From: Vibrio rumoiensis 1S-45
GTDB taxonomy: Bacteria; Pseudomonadota; Gammaproteobacteria; Enterobacterales; Vibrionaceae
Direction of reading: 5' to 3'
Assembly (NCBI RefSeq): GCF_000286955.2
Contig: NZ_AJYK02000102.1
Location: forward strand, 1 to 64,000
DNA length: 64,000 nucleotides
Positions 42,648 to 52,400 of this stretch are shown here, in pieces (within the stretch, counting starts at the first letter, position 1; the number at the start of each line of letters is the position of its first letter). The notes under the pieces are model-generated. The model made no database searches. It saw only the letters and a program-made list of their open reading frames with translations, and was not told where the DNA came from. A program made the translations under genes and the position numbers.

Positions 42648-43655
42648 TTATTGAGAAAGCGCCATTTGCCACTCGCGAGTCCAGCCTTTCAACTGTTTTG
42701 CCACAACTTGAGGATCAAGAGATAGCATTTTATTGGGTACGGTGAGTTGCTCGAAACCTTTTGGCAGTTCAATATCCGTCACAGGGTACATCCAGTTACC
42801 GGTTGCCATCACTGATTGGAAATCATCACTCAAGATAAAGTGCATAAACTCATCGGCCAATTTTTGATGCTTAGAACTTTTTAGTTTTGCAGCCAGTTCA
42901 ATTTGTGCATATTGGCCTTCAGAAAAATCAGCAGCGGCATATTGCTGATCGTTTTCAGCAATAATGTGGTAGGCAGGTGATGTGCTGTAAGAAAGCACCA
43001 TATCACTCTCACCTTTTAAGAACAGCGGATAGGAATCCGACCATCCTTTACTCACGGTAACGGTTTTCTTGGCAAGCTTCTGCCAAGCTTCAGCAGCTTT
43101 ATCACCGTACACTGCTTTTACCCACAATAACAAGCCTTGCCCAGTAATTGAGGTGCGTGGATCTTGATAAATGATATTGAAATCATCGCGATCCACCAGC
43201 TCTTTTAAGCTTTTCGGCGGGTTCTTCATTTTGGTTTTATTATAGATAAATGCAAAATAGCCGTAATCAAAAGGCACAAAATAGGCGTCATTCCAGCCTC
43301 CCGGAATAGTCACATTAGAGGTGTCTACATCATGTTTGGCTAGCAGGCCTGTTTGTTGCGCTTGAGCCATAATGTTGTTGTTTAAGCCCAACACCACATC
43401 TGCCTTAGTGTTAGCACCTTCTAATCGAATCCGACTCAATACTGAGCCGCCATCATCCAGCGCCACAAAGTTCAGAGTACAACCACATTGGCTTTCAAAC
43501 GCTTTTTTAATTTTAGGGCCAGGGCCCCAGTCGGAAGTAAATGAATCGTAGGTATAAACGGTTAACGTTTCTTTTTCAGCGGAGAAAATAGAAGAGCTAA
43601 ACATAAGTGCACAAGGCAGCGCTAGAGTGGTCAATAATTTAGTTGTGAAGTTCAC
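42648..43655 (-). CDS. thiB: Thiamine ABC transporter substrate-binding protein
   Basis: ThiB (TbpA) is the periplasmic binding protein for thiamine, TMP and TPP. A GTG at 43655 is preferred as the start because AAAGGA lies seven bases upstream and a normal signal peptide follows (TTKLLTTLALPCALMFSSSIFSA). The mature part begins EKETLTVYTYDSFTSDWGPGP, the family start. This gives 335 residues. A longer frame from 43715 would begin inside the riboswitch. It is the first gene of the thi operon. Confidence 0.94.
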   Translation of the reverse strand: MNFTTKLLTTLALPCALMFSSSIFSAEKETLTVYTYDSFTSDWGPGPKIKKAFESQCGCTLNFVALDDGGSVLSRIRLEGANTKADVVLGLNNNIMAQAQQTGLLAKHDVDTSNVTIPGGWNDAYFVPFDYGYFAFIYNKTKMKNPPKSLKELVDRDDFNIIYQDPRTSITGQGLLLWVKAVYGDKAAEAWQKLAKKTVTVSKGWSDSYPLFLKGESDMVLSYSTSPAYHIIAENDQQYAAADFSEGQYAQIELAAKLKSSKHQKLADEFMHFILSDDFQSVMATGNWMYPVTDIELPKGFEQLTVPNKMLSLDPQVVAKQLKGWTREWQMALSQ

Positions 43656-43709
43656 TAGAAAATCCTTTGTATAGTGAGCAGCACAGGAAAATAAGTAGGG
43701 GAATTCCAG

Positions 43710-43805
43710 ACTCAATTCCTACGCCAGCATTATCTGGTTCAGGTTCACGGGTCTCTTAAAAAAGATCTCAGCCAAATCAGTTATTGATTTAGCTCCCCGA
43801 TGAGT
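43710..43805 (-). promoter_or_regulatory. TPP riboswitch (THI element)
   Basis: On the minus strand the conserved TPP-aptamer blocks occur in order: ACTCATCGGGGAGC, GGCTGAGA, GACCCGTGAACCTGA, CCAGATAATGCTGG and CGTAGGAATTGAGT. P1 forms from ACTCA (43801-43805) and TGAGT (43710-43714). Just downstream AATTCC could pair with the aptamer's GGAATT, giving an alternative fold. No T-run is seen before thiB, so control is more likely at translation. It begins the thiBPQ transcript. Confidence 0.95.
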
Positions 43806-43882
43806 ATTCATTTAAGTAATTGTATTGAGTTAACCATTAATAGGCTAGCCATTAACGATAAAAATGATAAGAGTGATTACTT

Positions 43883-44510
43883 TTAACCGCGTTGATCATA
43901 ACCCCAACGAGGAACCAAACCTTGTTCTACCCCTAAATGATCCAACATTCTCGCCACCATAAAATCAACAAGATCTTCAATGGTTTTCGGTTGGTGATAA
44001 AAGCCGGGAGCCGCAGGCATAATTGGTGACACCCATTTGAGAAAGCTTGTGCATATTTTCTAAATGCAACGTGGAAAATGGCGTTTCGCGAACCACTAAC
44101 AGCAATTGCCCACGTTCTTTCATCACCACATCGGCAGCACGTTCAATTAAATTATCCGAGATGCCATGCGCAATTGAGGCAACACTGCCTGCCGAACATG
44201 GGCAAATCACCATTTGTTTTGGCGCTGCAGAACCTGAAGCCACCGGTGAAAACCAATCTTCCTTGCCGCACACAATCAATTGTTCACTGTTGCAGTCTAA
44301 ATGTTTAACCAAAGTTTTTTGCGCCGCTTCTGGGCCGCTTGGCAGCTTCAAACCATGTTCTGTTGCCATCACGACGCGCGCAGCAGAAGAAATCAATAAA
44401 TACACGGTATAGTCGGCAGCAAGTAAACACTCTAATAAGCGCAACCCATAAGGCGCACCAGAGGCCCCCGTAAAGGCTAAAGTAATGCGCTTTTGTGTCG
44501 ATTGAGACAT
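43883..44510 (-). pseudogene. ubiX: Flavin prenyltransferase UbiX, frameshifted near the C-terminus
   Basis: UbiX joins a dimethylallyl group to FMN to make prenyl-FMN for UbiD decarboxylase in ubiquinone synthesis. The first part is intact: [19 protein letters not shown] and [24 protein letters not shown], then [14 protein letters not shown]. After VT the frame shifts to unrelated sequence and stops at 43977. Removing one base at CCAATTATG (plus strand 44021-44024) restores [19 protein letters not shown] and a normal tail, ending at a TAA at 43883. The restored product is about 208 residues. The shift would lose the Tyr and Arg that bind substrate phosphate in homologues. It is a real mutation or a sequencing error. 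Confidence 0.88.
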
Positions 44511-44545
44511 ATTAATTCCCCCAAGAGAAAATGTGTATTTAAAGC

Positions 44546-44568
44546 AAATAGATCATGATGATCTATTT
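44546..44568. repeat. Perfect palindrome downstream of mpl
   Basis: AAATAGATCAT G ATGATCTATTT is an 11+1+11 perfect inverted repeat overlapping the last copy of the 18-bp array. On the mpl strand it is followed by GCTTT, so it may be part of transcription termination for mpl and may have grown from the tandem repeat. Confidence 0.7.
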
Positions 44569-44626
44569 ACCTGCCATGATCTTTTTACTTACTACAATCT
44601 TTTTACTTATGATGATCTTTTTGCTT
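44555..44626. repeat. Four-copy 18-bp tandem array across the mpl stop codon
   Basis: Four consecutive 18-bp units on the minus strand: AAGCAAAAAGATCATCAT, AAGTAAAAAGATTGTAGT, AAGTAAAAAGATCATGGC and AGGTAAATAGATCATCAT. The first forms the last codons of mpl and its stop TAA lies at the junction with the second. The remaining copies are noncoding. Confidence 0.85.
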
Positions 44627-45971
44627 GTAAAGCCGCTAATAGCTTGTTGTGGATCCCTTCAAAGCCGCCATTACTCATTACTAGAATTTGATCACCACTT
44701 TGCGCTTGAGCGGCAATATGTGCCACAAAGCTATCGATATTATCATCGACATAACTTGGTTGTGGGCATTGCTCTGCCACGTCTTGCACCGACCATTTAA
44801 CATTATTCGGTTGGTACAAACACACTTCATCAGCATGTTTAAATGACGCCGCTAATGTGTGTTGATGAACCCCCATTTTCATGGTGCTCGAACGAGGTTC
44901 AAACACCGCAATAATTTTACTGTCACCGACTTTATTACGTAAGCCTTCGATTGTGAGATCAATCGCGGTTGGGTGATGGGCAAAATCGTCATACAACTTT
45001 ATGCCATCAACTTCACCTTTCAGCTCCAATCGACGCTTAGTATTAATAAACTTACCTAACGCTTCACAAGCGAGATCGGCAGTCACCCCAACATGACGCG
45101 CTGCTGCGATCGCCATTAAGGCATTATTAACATTATGATCGCCCACTAAGTCCCACTGTACAGTGCCAGATAACGTACCATCTAAGTAAACCTCAAAATG
45201 GCTGCCATCTTTAGTGATTTTATTGGCTTTCCAATGACCATCATCGCCAATATGTTCCAATTCACTCCAACAACCACGCTTTAAGACATCATCCAAACCG
45301 GCATCATTTATCGGTGATAAAATACGACCATTACCCGGCACGGTACGAACTAAATGATGAAATTGTCGTTTAATCGCTTCAAGATCATCGAAGATGTCTG
45401 CATGATCAAACTCAAGGTTATTCATCACTAACGTGCGAGGATGATAATGCACGAACTTTGAACGCTTATCGAAAAAAGCACTGTCATATTCATCGGCTTC
45501 CACCACAAAAAACATGCTTTCGCCTAAACGGGCTGAAACGCCAAAGTTGCCCAGCACCCCACCAACTAGAAAACCCGGTGCGTAGCCACAGTCTTCTAAG
45601 ATCCACGCTAACATGCTGGAAGTGGTGGTTTTACCATGCGTACCCGACACAGCTAACACCCAACGATCGTGCAACAAAAATTCTTGTAGCCATTGTGGGC
45701 CAGAAGTGTATTTCAAGTTGTTGTTAAGTACATATTCGACACAAGGATTACCACGGCTCATAGCGTTACCAATCACCACAAGATCGGGTGCAGGGCTTAA
45801 CTGGCTTGGATCAAAGCCCTCTATAATCTCAATGCCTTGTGACTCGAGCAAGGTGCTCATTGGCGGGTAGACATTGGCATCACACCCCGTCACTTTATGC
45901 CCTAGTTGACGCGCCAATACTGCAGCGCCTCCCATGAAAGTGCCACAAATACCAAGAATATGAATATGCAT
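44607..45971 (-). CDS. mpl: UDP-N-acetylmuramate--L-alanyl-gamma-D-glutamyl-meso-diaminopimelate ligase
   Basis: Mpl joins recycled murein tripeptide to UDP-MurNAc. The 454-residue product has MHIHILGICGTFMGG (Rossmann N-terminus), the ATP-binding VSGTHGKTTTSSML and HHPTAIDLT in the C-terminal ligase domain. All are Mur-ligase signatures in Mpl form. The C-terminus ends in an 18-bp tandem repeat unit (QAKRSS). It lies divergent from fbp over a 290-bp region, which is the standard vibrio arrangement. Confidence 0.96.
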   Translation of the reverse strand: MHIHILGICGTFMGGAAVLARQLGHKVTGCDANVYPPMSTLLESQGIEIIEGFDPSQLSPAPDLVVIGNAMSRGNPCVEYVLNNNLKYTSGPQWLQEFLLHDRWVLAVSGTHGKTTTSSMLAWILEDCGYAPGFLVGGVLGNFGVSARLGESMFFVVEADEYDSAFFDKRSKFVHYHPRTLVMNNLEFDHADIFDDLEAIKRQFHHLVRTVPGNGRILSPINDAGLDDVLKRGCWSELEHIGDDGHWKANKITKDGSHFEVYLDGTLSGTVQWDLVGDHNVNNALMAIAAARHVGVTADLACEALGKFINTKRRLELKGEVDGIKLYDDFAHHPTAIDLTIEGLRNKVGDSKIIAVFEPRSSTMKMGVHQHTLAASFKHADEVCLYQPNNVKWSVQDVAEQCPQPSYVDDNIDSFVAHIAAQAQSGDQILVMSNGGFEGIHNKLLAALQAKRSS

Positions 45972-46263
45972 AACCGTCGTTCCTACCCCATAACCGGAGG
46001 CTTAAATAAGTGCCAAATAAATTAGGGGGAATAGTAACGCAAAGCAAACAAAAAGTATGGTTAGAATTTAACGAGCTATCATTTAAAAAAGCGTTTTGAT
46101 GTCTCATTTGTGAAATTTTACAAGTTACTTCATTACCATTAAAAAGTTTCTCAATTTACAATCGGTTAAACCCAAATACTCAATATACCTAATGCAATTG
46201 AAGTGTCAGCTTCACATACGCAAGGTAACAGTAGTTTCGCTTAACGACACATAAGGATGAATC

Positions 46264-47274
46264 ATGTCGACCATGCGCACACTTGGCGAATTTGTAGTTG
46301 AAAACCAACACCACTTCCCTCATGCCAGCGGTGAGCTTTCTTCACTGTTAGGCTCAATTAAACTGGCTGCGAAAATTGTAAACAGAGAAATCAACAAAGC
46401 CGGTTTAGTGGATATTACTGGGGCAGTGGGTGCTGAAAATATTCAAGGTGAAGAACAGCAGAAACTCGATCTTTACGCTAATGACAAGTTTAAAGCCGCG
46501 TTAGAAGCACGAGATCAAGTTTGTGGTGTGGCAAGCGAAGAAGAAGATGAAGCCGTTGCCTTCAATAAAGACTTGAATAAAAACGCTAAATACGTGGTAT
46601 TGATGGATCCATTGGACGGATCATCCAATATCGACGTCAACGTTTCTGTCGGAACCATTTTCTCTATTTATCGTCGAGTTTCTCCGATTGGTAGCGCACC
46701 AACCCAAGAAGACTTCCTGCAACCTGGGCACAAGCAAGTCGCTGCTGGTTACATCATTTATGGATCGTCTACTATGTTGGTGTACACCACAGGTAATGGG
46801 GTACACGGCTTTACTTACGACCCATCACTGGGTGTATTCTGTCTATCTCATGAAAGTATGATGATCCCTAAATTGGGAACTATTTATTCCATCAATGAAG
46901 GCAATTACATCCGTTTTCCAACGGGTATTAAAAAATACATTAAATATTGCCAAGAAAACGTCCCAGAAGAGCATCGTCCATATACTTCTCGTTATATCGG
47001 CTCTTTAGTTGCAGATTTTCATCGTAACCTTTTAAAAGGCGGTATTTATTTATATCCAAGCACCGAAAGTCATCCGAACGGTAAGTTACGTTTACTCTAC
47101 GAATGCAACCCTATTGCTTTCTTAATGGAACAAGCCGGTGGCAAAGCCAGTGATGGTAAAAACCGTATCCTCGATTTAAAACCGACCGAATTACACCAAC
47201 GCGTTCCGTTTGTGGTGGGTTCACCTGCCATGGTTGATAAAGTTGAAAGCTTTTTAGAACAATACCCAGAATAA
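46264..47274 (+). CDS. fbp: Fructose-1,6-bisphosphatase, class I
   Basis: Fbp hydrolyses fructose-1,6-bisphosphate in gluconeogenesis. The 336-residue product (E. coli 332) has [10 protein letters not shown] at the N-terminus and the metal-binding [22 protein letters not shown]. Later segments [19 protein letters not shown] and [21 protein letters not shown] line the active and allosteric sites. AAGGA precedes the ATG. It is followed by ppa after 178 bp. Confidence 0.97.
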   Translation: MSTMRTLGEFVVENQHHFPHASGELSSLLGSIKLAAKIVNREINKAGLVDITGAVGAENIQGEEQQKLDLYANDKFKAALEARDQVCGVASEEEDEAVAFNKDLNKNAKYVVLMDPLDGSSNIDVNVSVGTIFSIYRRVSPIGSAPTQEDFLQPGHKQVAAGYIIYGSSTMLVYTTGNGVHGFTYDPSLGVFCLSHESMMIPKLGTIYSINEGNYIRFPTGIKKYIKYCQENVPEEHRPYTSRYIGSLVADFHRNLLKGGIYLYPSTESHPNGKLRLLYECNPIAFLMEQAGGKASDGKNRILDLKPTELHQRVPFVVGSPAMVDKVESFLEQYPE

Positions 47275-47293
47275 CGAGAACTTAGTGATGCAA

Positions 47294-47317
47294 TGAGAGG
47301 GGCTAGTCTCCTCTTTA
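47294..47317 (+). terminator. Possible fbp terminator
   Basis: GAGAGG and CCTCTTT form a short stem around GGCTAGTCT, ending TTTATTG, about 20 bp after the fbp stop. The stem is short, so the call is tentative. Confidence 0.4.
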
Positions 47318-47452
47318 TTGCTGACAAACGATTCAACTCATCGCTAGAACAAATTTCCTTCGCATATTTTCCTCATTCCCTTTACAAAACCTTCACAAGT
47401 CACGTTATAATCATGCCGTAAATTTCATTTCAACCCCGAGAAAGGAAGCCCA

Positions 47453-47980
47453 ATGAGCTTGAACAATGTACCTGCAGGTAAATCACTTCCAGACGACTTA
47501 TATGTCGTAATCGAAATCCCTGCCAATGCTGATCCAATTAAATACGAAGTCGATAAAGACAGTGGCGCTGTGTTTGTTGACCGTTTTATGTCTGCGCCAA
47601 TGTTCTACCCATGTAACTACGGTTATGTAAACCACACGCTTTCTTTAGATGGCGACCCTGTCGATGTACTGGTTCCAACACCATTCCCTCTAATGCCGGG
47701 TTCGGTTATCCGTTGTCGCCCAGTTGGCGTATTAAAAATGACCGATGAATCTGGTGAAGATGCTAAAGTGATTGCCGTTCCTCACAGTAAATTGTCGAAA
47801 GAATACGATCACATTCAAGACATTGACGATGTACCTGCCTTATTGAAATCTCAAATCACTCACTTCTTTGAGCGTTATAAAGATCTTGAAGAAGGTAAAT
47901 GGGTAAAAGTAGACGGTTGGGAAGATGTTGCTGCGGCACGTAAAGAGATTCTTGAATCTTACGAGCGCGCTCAGAAGTAA
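47453..47980 (+). CDS. ppa: Inorganic pyrophosphatase
   Basis: Ppa hydrolyses pyrophosphate to drive biosynthetic reactions. The 175-residue product is the family I length. It has [16 protein letters not shown] and the signature [10 protein letters not shown] with its metal-binding aspartates. [16 protein letters not shown] lies near the C-terminus. GAAAGGAAGC precedes the ATG. It has its own terminator. Confidence 0.98.
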   Translation: MSLNNVPAGKSLPDDLYVVIEIPANADPIKYEVDKDSGAVFVDRFMSAPMFYPCNYGYVNHTLSLDGDPVDVLVPTPFPLMPGSVIRCRPVGVLKMTDESGEDAKVIAVPHSKLSKEYDHIQDIDDVPALLKSQITHFFERYKDLEEGKWVKVDGWEDVAAARKEILESYERAQK

Positions 47981-48003
47981 TACTTTGATATAAAATATTG
48001 CTT

Positions 48004-48032
48004 CAAAAAAGAGCCCATTTGGGCTCTTTTTT
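48004..48032. terminator. Bidirectional terminator after ppa
   Basis: AAAAAAGAGCCC pairs with GGGCTCTTTTTT around ATTT, with T-runs on both strands. It separates ppa from the convergent lipoprotein gene. Confidence 0.9.
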
Positions 48033-48078
48033 ATTATTGAATCCCAGTTTGGCTCCACACTGAGGTTATTTCTATCTA

Positions 48079-48441
48079 TTACAGGCTATCAGCATGCGAC
48101 TGTACACCGGACATATAATCCTGACGGAAGAATGGATCGATATTGTCACAAATCCCTCTATACGCCTGCCCTGTCGAGCCTAACCAAGAAGCATTTTGGC
48201 TACAATATTGCTTTTGACCAATCAAATAACCTTGGCGATACGCTTTAATCGCTTCATCATTTAATGTCCCTAGGCCACTTTGCTTAATCAAATCTTGCTT
48301 GGTATGCTCAACAAATCCTTTTTCAGCTCGCTCTTGCCCATAAACTTGCCAAGCTTGAGTATTCGCTGAATCTGGAAAGTCATTTTGTGAAGCACAACCA
48401 GCAATAATAAAAATAGTTAAAAGGAAAAATATACGCTTCAT
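48079..48441 (-). CDS. DUF2799-like lipoprotein (copy 1)
   Basis: The 120-residue product starts MKRIFFLLTIFIIAGC, a signal peptide with a clear lipobox (IAGC) for lipid attachment. The mature region has WQVYGQERAEKG, AYRQGYLIGQKQYC and RGICDNIDPFF. These fit DUF2799-type lipoproteins from memory. An AGGAG lies before this ATG; a frame extending further upstream has no ribosome binding site. It is a paralogue of the next gene, with the same W...YG...A.KG and QYCSQN layout. Function unknown. Confidence 0.82.
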   Translation of the reverse strand: MKRIFFLLTIFIIAGCASQNDFPDSANTQAWQVYGQERAEKGFVEHTKQDLIKQSGLGTLNDEAIKAYRQGYLIGQKQYCSQNASWLGSTGQAYRGICDNIDPFFRQDYMSGVQSHADSL

Positions 48442-48627
48442 TATTATCTCCTGTATGAGTAGTGATGCTGAATCTACATCATTGTTCAACAAACGCACTA
48501 GTCAAAATATCAATCTAAAACTTCATCTTAAAACCAAACAACAAAGATATACCTACTTAAGCTTTACTGGTAGTCGAATGAAGTTGTGATAAATCAGCTA
48601 AATGTTCTATCACATATTCCGTTATAG

Positions 48628-48984
48628 CTACATCCCTCTAGCATGATCTGAGCTACTGTCTAAATATCTCTTTCTAAAGTATGGATCAATATCATCACAA
48701 ATGCCTCGATAATACTCACCTGAACGTCCCAATGCTGATGGATTCTGACTGCAATATTGATTTTGGCCAACCATATAACCTTGATGATAAGCTTGAACTG
48801 CTTCGTTATTAATATCAGATTTTTGTTCGATCAACTGTTCTTTCGTCAGTTCAATATGACCTTGTGCTGCTTGATCTTTTCCGTATGTTTCCCACACCGA
48901 TGCATCATTCGTTTTTGGTAAATCGTTTTGTGAAGCACACCCTGCAAGTACAAAAAAGGTTAAGCTCAAAAGTAAGTGTTTCAT
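48628..48984 (-). CDS. DUF2799-like lipoprotein (copy 2)
   Basis: This 118-residue lipoprotein has the signal MKHLLLSLTFFVLAGC and the same layout as its neighbour: CASQND after the lipobox, WETYGKDQAAQG, QAYHQGYMVGQNQYCSQN, RGICDDIDPYF. The two proteins therefore stem from tandem duplication. The ATG at 48984 follows AAAGGAG; a TTG one codon upstream is unlikely. Function unknown; envelope location is inferred from the lipobox. Confidence 0.82.
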   Translation of the reverse strand: MKHLLLSLTFFVLAGCASQNDLPKTNDASVWETYGKDQAAQGHIELTKEQLIEQKSDINNEAVQAYHQGYMVGQNQYCSQNPSALGRSGEYYRGICDDIDPYFRKRYLDSSSDHARGM

Positions 48985-49041
48985 CAATAATCTCCTTTAT
49001 TGATATTCGATAAGTACAAACGTCGTTAAGTTTATTTTTAA

Positions 49042-49395
49042 TTATTTAGGTAATTTCTGACACCAATCACCAGACGTTATTCTTCGATTTAGCTTGCTCA
49101 CATCTTGGTAAATATATACCCAAGCATGGCCAAAAGGAGTAACAATTACCTGCCTATCATATTCAATTGGATAATCCTCCAATTGATCTAAACGTTGAAA
49201 TGTTGCTTCATCAACCTGATAAACCTCACCCTGTATCGATTGATCCCCTACACCTAAAGCTGGATAAGGCCCAAGATCATACAAATAAAACTTCTCATCT
49301 GTTTGGCAACGACCAAGGTAAAGGCTATCTTCAAGTAAAAAATGATTCACTTCGCCTTTACGCAAGGTGCCATAGACAAAAACGTGTTGTGGCAT
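49042..49395 (-). CDS. ytfP: Gamma-glutamylcyclotransferase-like protein YtfP
   Basis: The 117-residue product has the family core VFVYGTLRKGEVN at the start and QGEVYQVDEATFQRLDQLEDYP, followed by AWVYIYQ. These are typical of the GGCT-like (AIG2/YtfP) fold. The ATG at 49395 was taken because AAGGTAAG lies before it and the domain begins at residue 3. Two further upstream starts lengthen the frame into the tamB 3' end. It follows tamB by 22 bases, the same order as in E. coli. Confidence 0.9.
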   Translation of the reverse strand: MPQHVFVYGTLRKGEVNHFLLEDSLYLGRCQTDEKFYLYDLGPYPALGVGDQSIQGEVYQVDEATFQRLDQLEDYPIEYDRQVIVTPFGHAWVYIYQDVSKLNRRITSGDWCQKLPK

Positions 49396-49417
49396 TTTCT
49401 TACCTTTATTCATACAT

Positions 49418-52400
49418 TCAGTTAAAACTAAATTGATAGATAAAATCAACGGCACTATCTAATCCGGTCACTGCTTCAATATAAAAATCGGTGACCAATT
49501 CATATCGAACTGTAAATTCACCTAAAGCGTTAAAAATCCCAACCCCATATTTAACCTGTAATCCTGGAGCAATATAACCACTGACAGTCACTTGAGAATC
49601 ATCCCCTGAACCTGCGGTCCCCAGCTGCATGTCATGTACACCAAACGCTTCTCCGACCTGGCCAACCAACTTGCCACTTTTAGCTAGGCTTAAGCCAATC
49701 AGTGCGGTCGTCATGACACCACCCCCTCCAGCATCATCAATATCACGACCACGCAATAAATAAGATAATGCACTGGTTTGCGACATTGCAGGCTCAGAAA
49801 AAACGTTAACCTCAGGTGCATCAGCAGGTCCCGTAACCTGAATACCTGCGATGACATCATCTTCGGTATTATCAGGATTTCGGATTGCTTTGATCGCAAC
49901 ATAAGGCTGATCGGCTGGGCCGTTCATTAAGATCTTCCCTTCCTTGATCAGTAAGTCTTGCCCGAAGGATTGGTAGTAACCATCTTCGATCCTTACCTCA
50001 CCCAGAATAAAAGGACCTTTGTTCTTCTCAGAAACTTTCAAACTACCGACTAAATTTCCTTTCAAACCAAAAGCAGATAAGCTGACATCATCGCCAATAT
50101 TGATGACAACATCCGTTTCTACTGCCATTGGCAGCCCAGTATCATCCTCTATAGGCTTTAGATCTTCATCTAATAAAACTTCATCTTTTGATACGCTAAC
50201 AGCACTTTGAGGCAATTCTTCAACTAATATTTTTCCCCAAGGAATATCAATTTGGCCAGTGATCTTGGCCAGTGTTGGTGTGAGGGATATATTTAAATCT
50301 GGCTTTACTTTAAGTGTCACCATCGGCGGTACGTCCACCTTCAGCTCATCACCGAATGCTCTTAAATTCACGAGCCAATTATTCATTTGCGCCCAGTTAG
50401 CATCCCCTTTCAAATTAAGATTGCCATCTGCCGTTTCAAGTTGGCTATTTAATGTTGCAGCATATCCGGAAAACTTCGTATTCACTGAACCTTTATTCAC
50501 ATCAACAGGGAACATCTGACCCTCAAGACGAAGATCATTAATATTAAATTGCCCATTCACTAAAGGGTGAAGTAGAGGCCCTTTAAACGAGAGATCGGAC
50601 TGAATACTGGCATTCATTCGGTTTTGCTCTCCAAGAAGCGGGCTTAAAAAACCTAAATGAATCGCATCAATTGTATTTTTTCCATCGATTTGCATTTGCT
50701 CAGCTTGAACGTTCGGAATCAACATCTTCCCTTCGATCTGACCATTGCTTGTCAAATCAAGTAGCCAATTCATATCCAGTTTGTTTTGCTTTAAGTTGGC
50801 CGAAAGGTGCAATTGATTCCACGGGATCGTGACTGGCGGTTCCAATTTTTGCGTCACTTTACCAGCAGGAATATCAACATCTAGTTTCACTTGAGGGGGA
50901 GCATTCGGTGACCATTTCGCCCAAGCGGTTGCATTCAGCTCACCATCCACCGCCGTGGTATTAGGAATAAATTGCTGCAATTGATTAAAGGTGAAGTTTT
51001 CAATCGATAGATTGGCTTCTCCCGACTGTCCAGCTTGAAGATCTTTATCCAAACAAACCTTAGATGGTAAATTCTGCCAACAGTGTGCTTGCACTTTGGC
51101 AACTTGGGAAGTTAAGGCGTATTGAATATCGACAGGGTGATCAATACTCCACGCAGGAGCGACTTGATCTTTTTGCGATGCCAAAATAATGCTGGCACTT
51201 TGCAATTGCCCTTTCCAAGTAGCAGTCGGCTTCTGATCTAGCCCGCCTTCCACCTGCAATTGAACAGAAGCAACATCGGTTACGGTATCCAATGTGAGCT
51301 TATGCGACTTCTCGTTACCAGAAAAACGAAGGTTCAAGTTATCCAGTTTGTGACCCTGATAAGAACCTTGCTTCGCTTGGAGTACCAAATCCCCACTTGG
51401 CGCAGGCAATGGTGAGACTTCTCCTTTTAAAAGTATTGAGGATAGCGTTGCTTCATCATCATTCCAGTTAATATTACTGGCGGCTAAGTTAGAGATAATG
51501 GTCGGTTTTTTTTGTTCGCCACGGAGTTGCACGCTGCCTTTAATCTGGCCTTTAATATCTGGTAATGTTTTGGATAATTTAGGCATATCAACATCAACGT
51601 CCATATCCCATTGCTGATCCAATTTGCCTTTAAGTTTGATGCCATTCCCGGCATGCGAAAGCTGCAAGCCGCGGGTACGCGCTTTATAATCTCCACGCCC
51701 TGTCAGGTCATTTGCAGTCAATTGTCCCTTCACGAGTAAAGGATAGCCTCGTACATTTCCTTTAATATTTAAGGTTGGAACTTGAATACGCCAACCGCCT
51801 TGAGAGGTCAATGAGCCAGTATTAATGAGGCTACCACTGATTTTCCCTTCTGCTTGTGGCCACTGTAAGCCGGGTTGAATATCGGTTAAGCCTAATGTTG
51901 CTTTCCAGTTTAAGGGGGCCTCCCAATTCACCATGGCTTGCCCTGAAACATTGCCTCCTAATGTATCAACATTCAGTTTTTCCAGTGTAATTTGTTTCAG
52001 ATTCCCTTGAGCATTAGCAGACAAATCAACCTCAGGGATCTCTGTTCCCGCTAATTTCGCCTTCAGATCCATTTGGTAGCCCTCAAGAGAGCCTTTTCCA
52101 TCTAAATGAGCTATCGCTATCTTGTAATCTGCTTTTCCTTTAAAAGGCCATTGCGCTTTACCATCTTGCAAACTCAACTCAAAAGGTAAGGTTGCTTTTA
52201 AAGGTTGAAGCTTAGCATTCAACGTTGCCACTGCCTCACCAGACAAATGGCTAGATAGTGTTAAATCAGCCACGCTTCCTTTGGCTTCTAAATCGATAGC
52301 TTGCCCTTTAAAGTCTGGCATTTTCACCATGCCTTTGGCATTAAGCGTTAGTGGGTAATCACCAGATAATTTCACTTTAGTATTTAAAGATAAATCGGCT

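Noticed and set aside
43656..43715. N-terminal extension of ThiB
   Set aside because: It overlaps the riboswitch, and a GTG with good ribosome binding site and signal peptide lies downstream.
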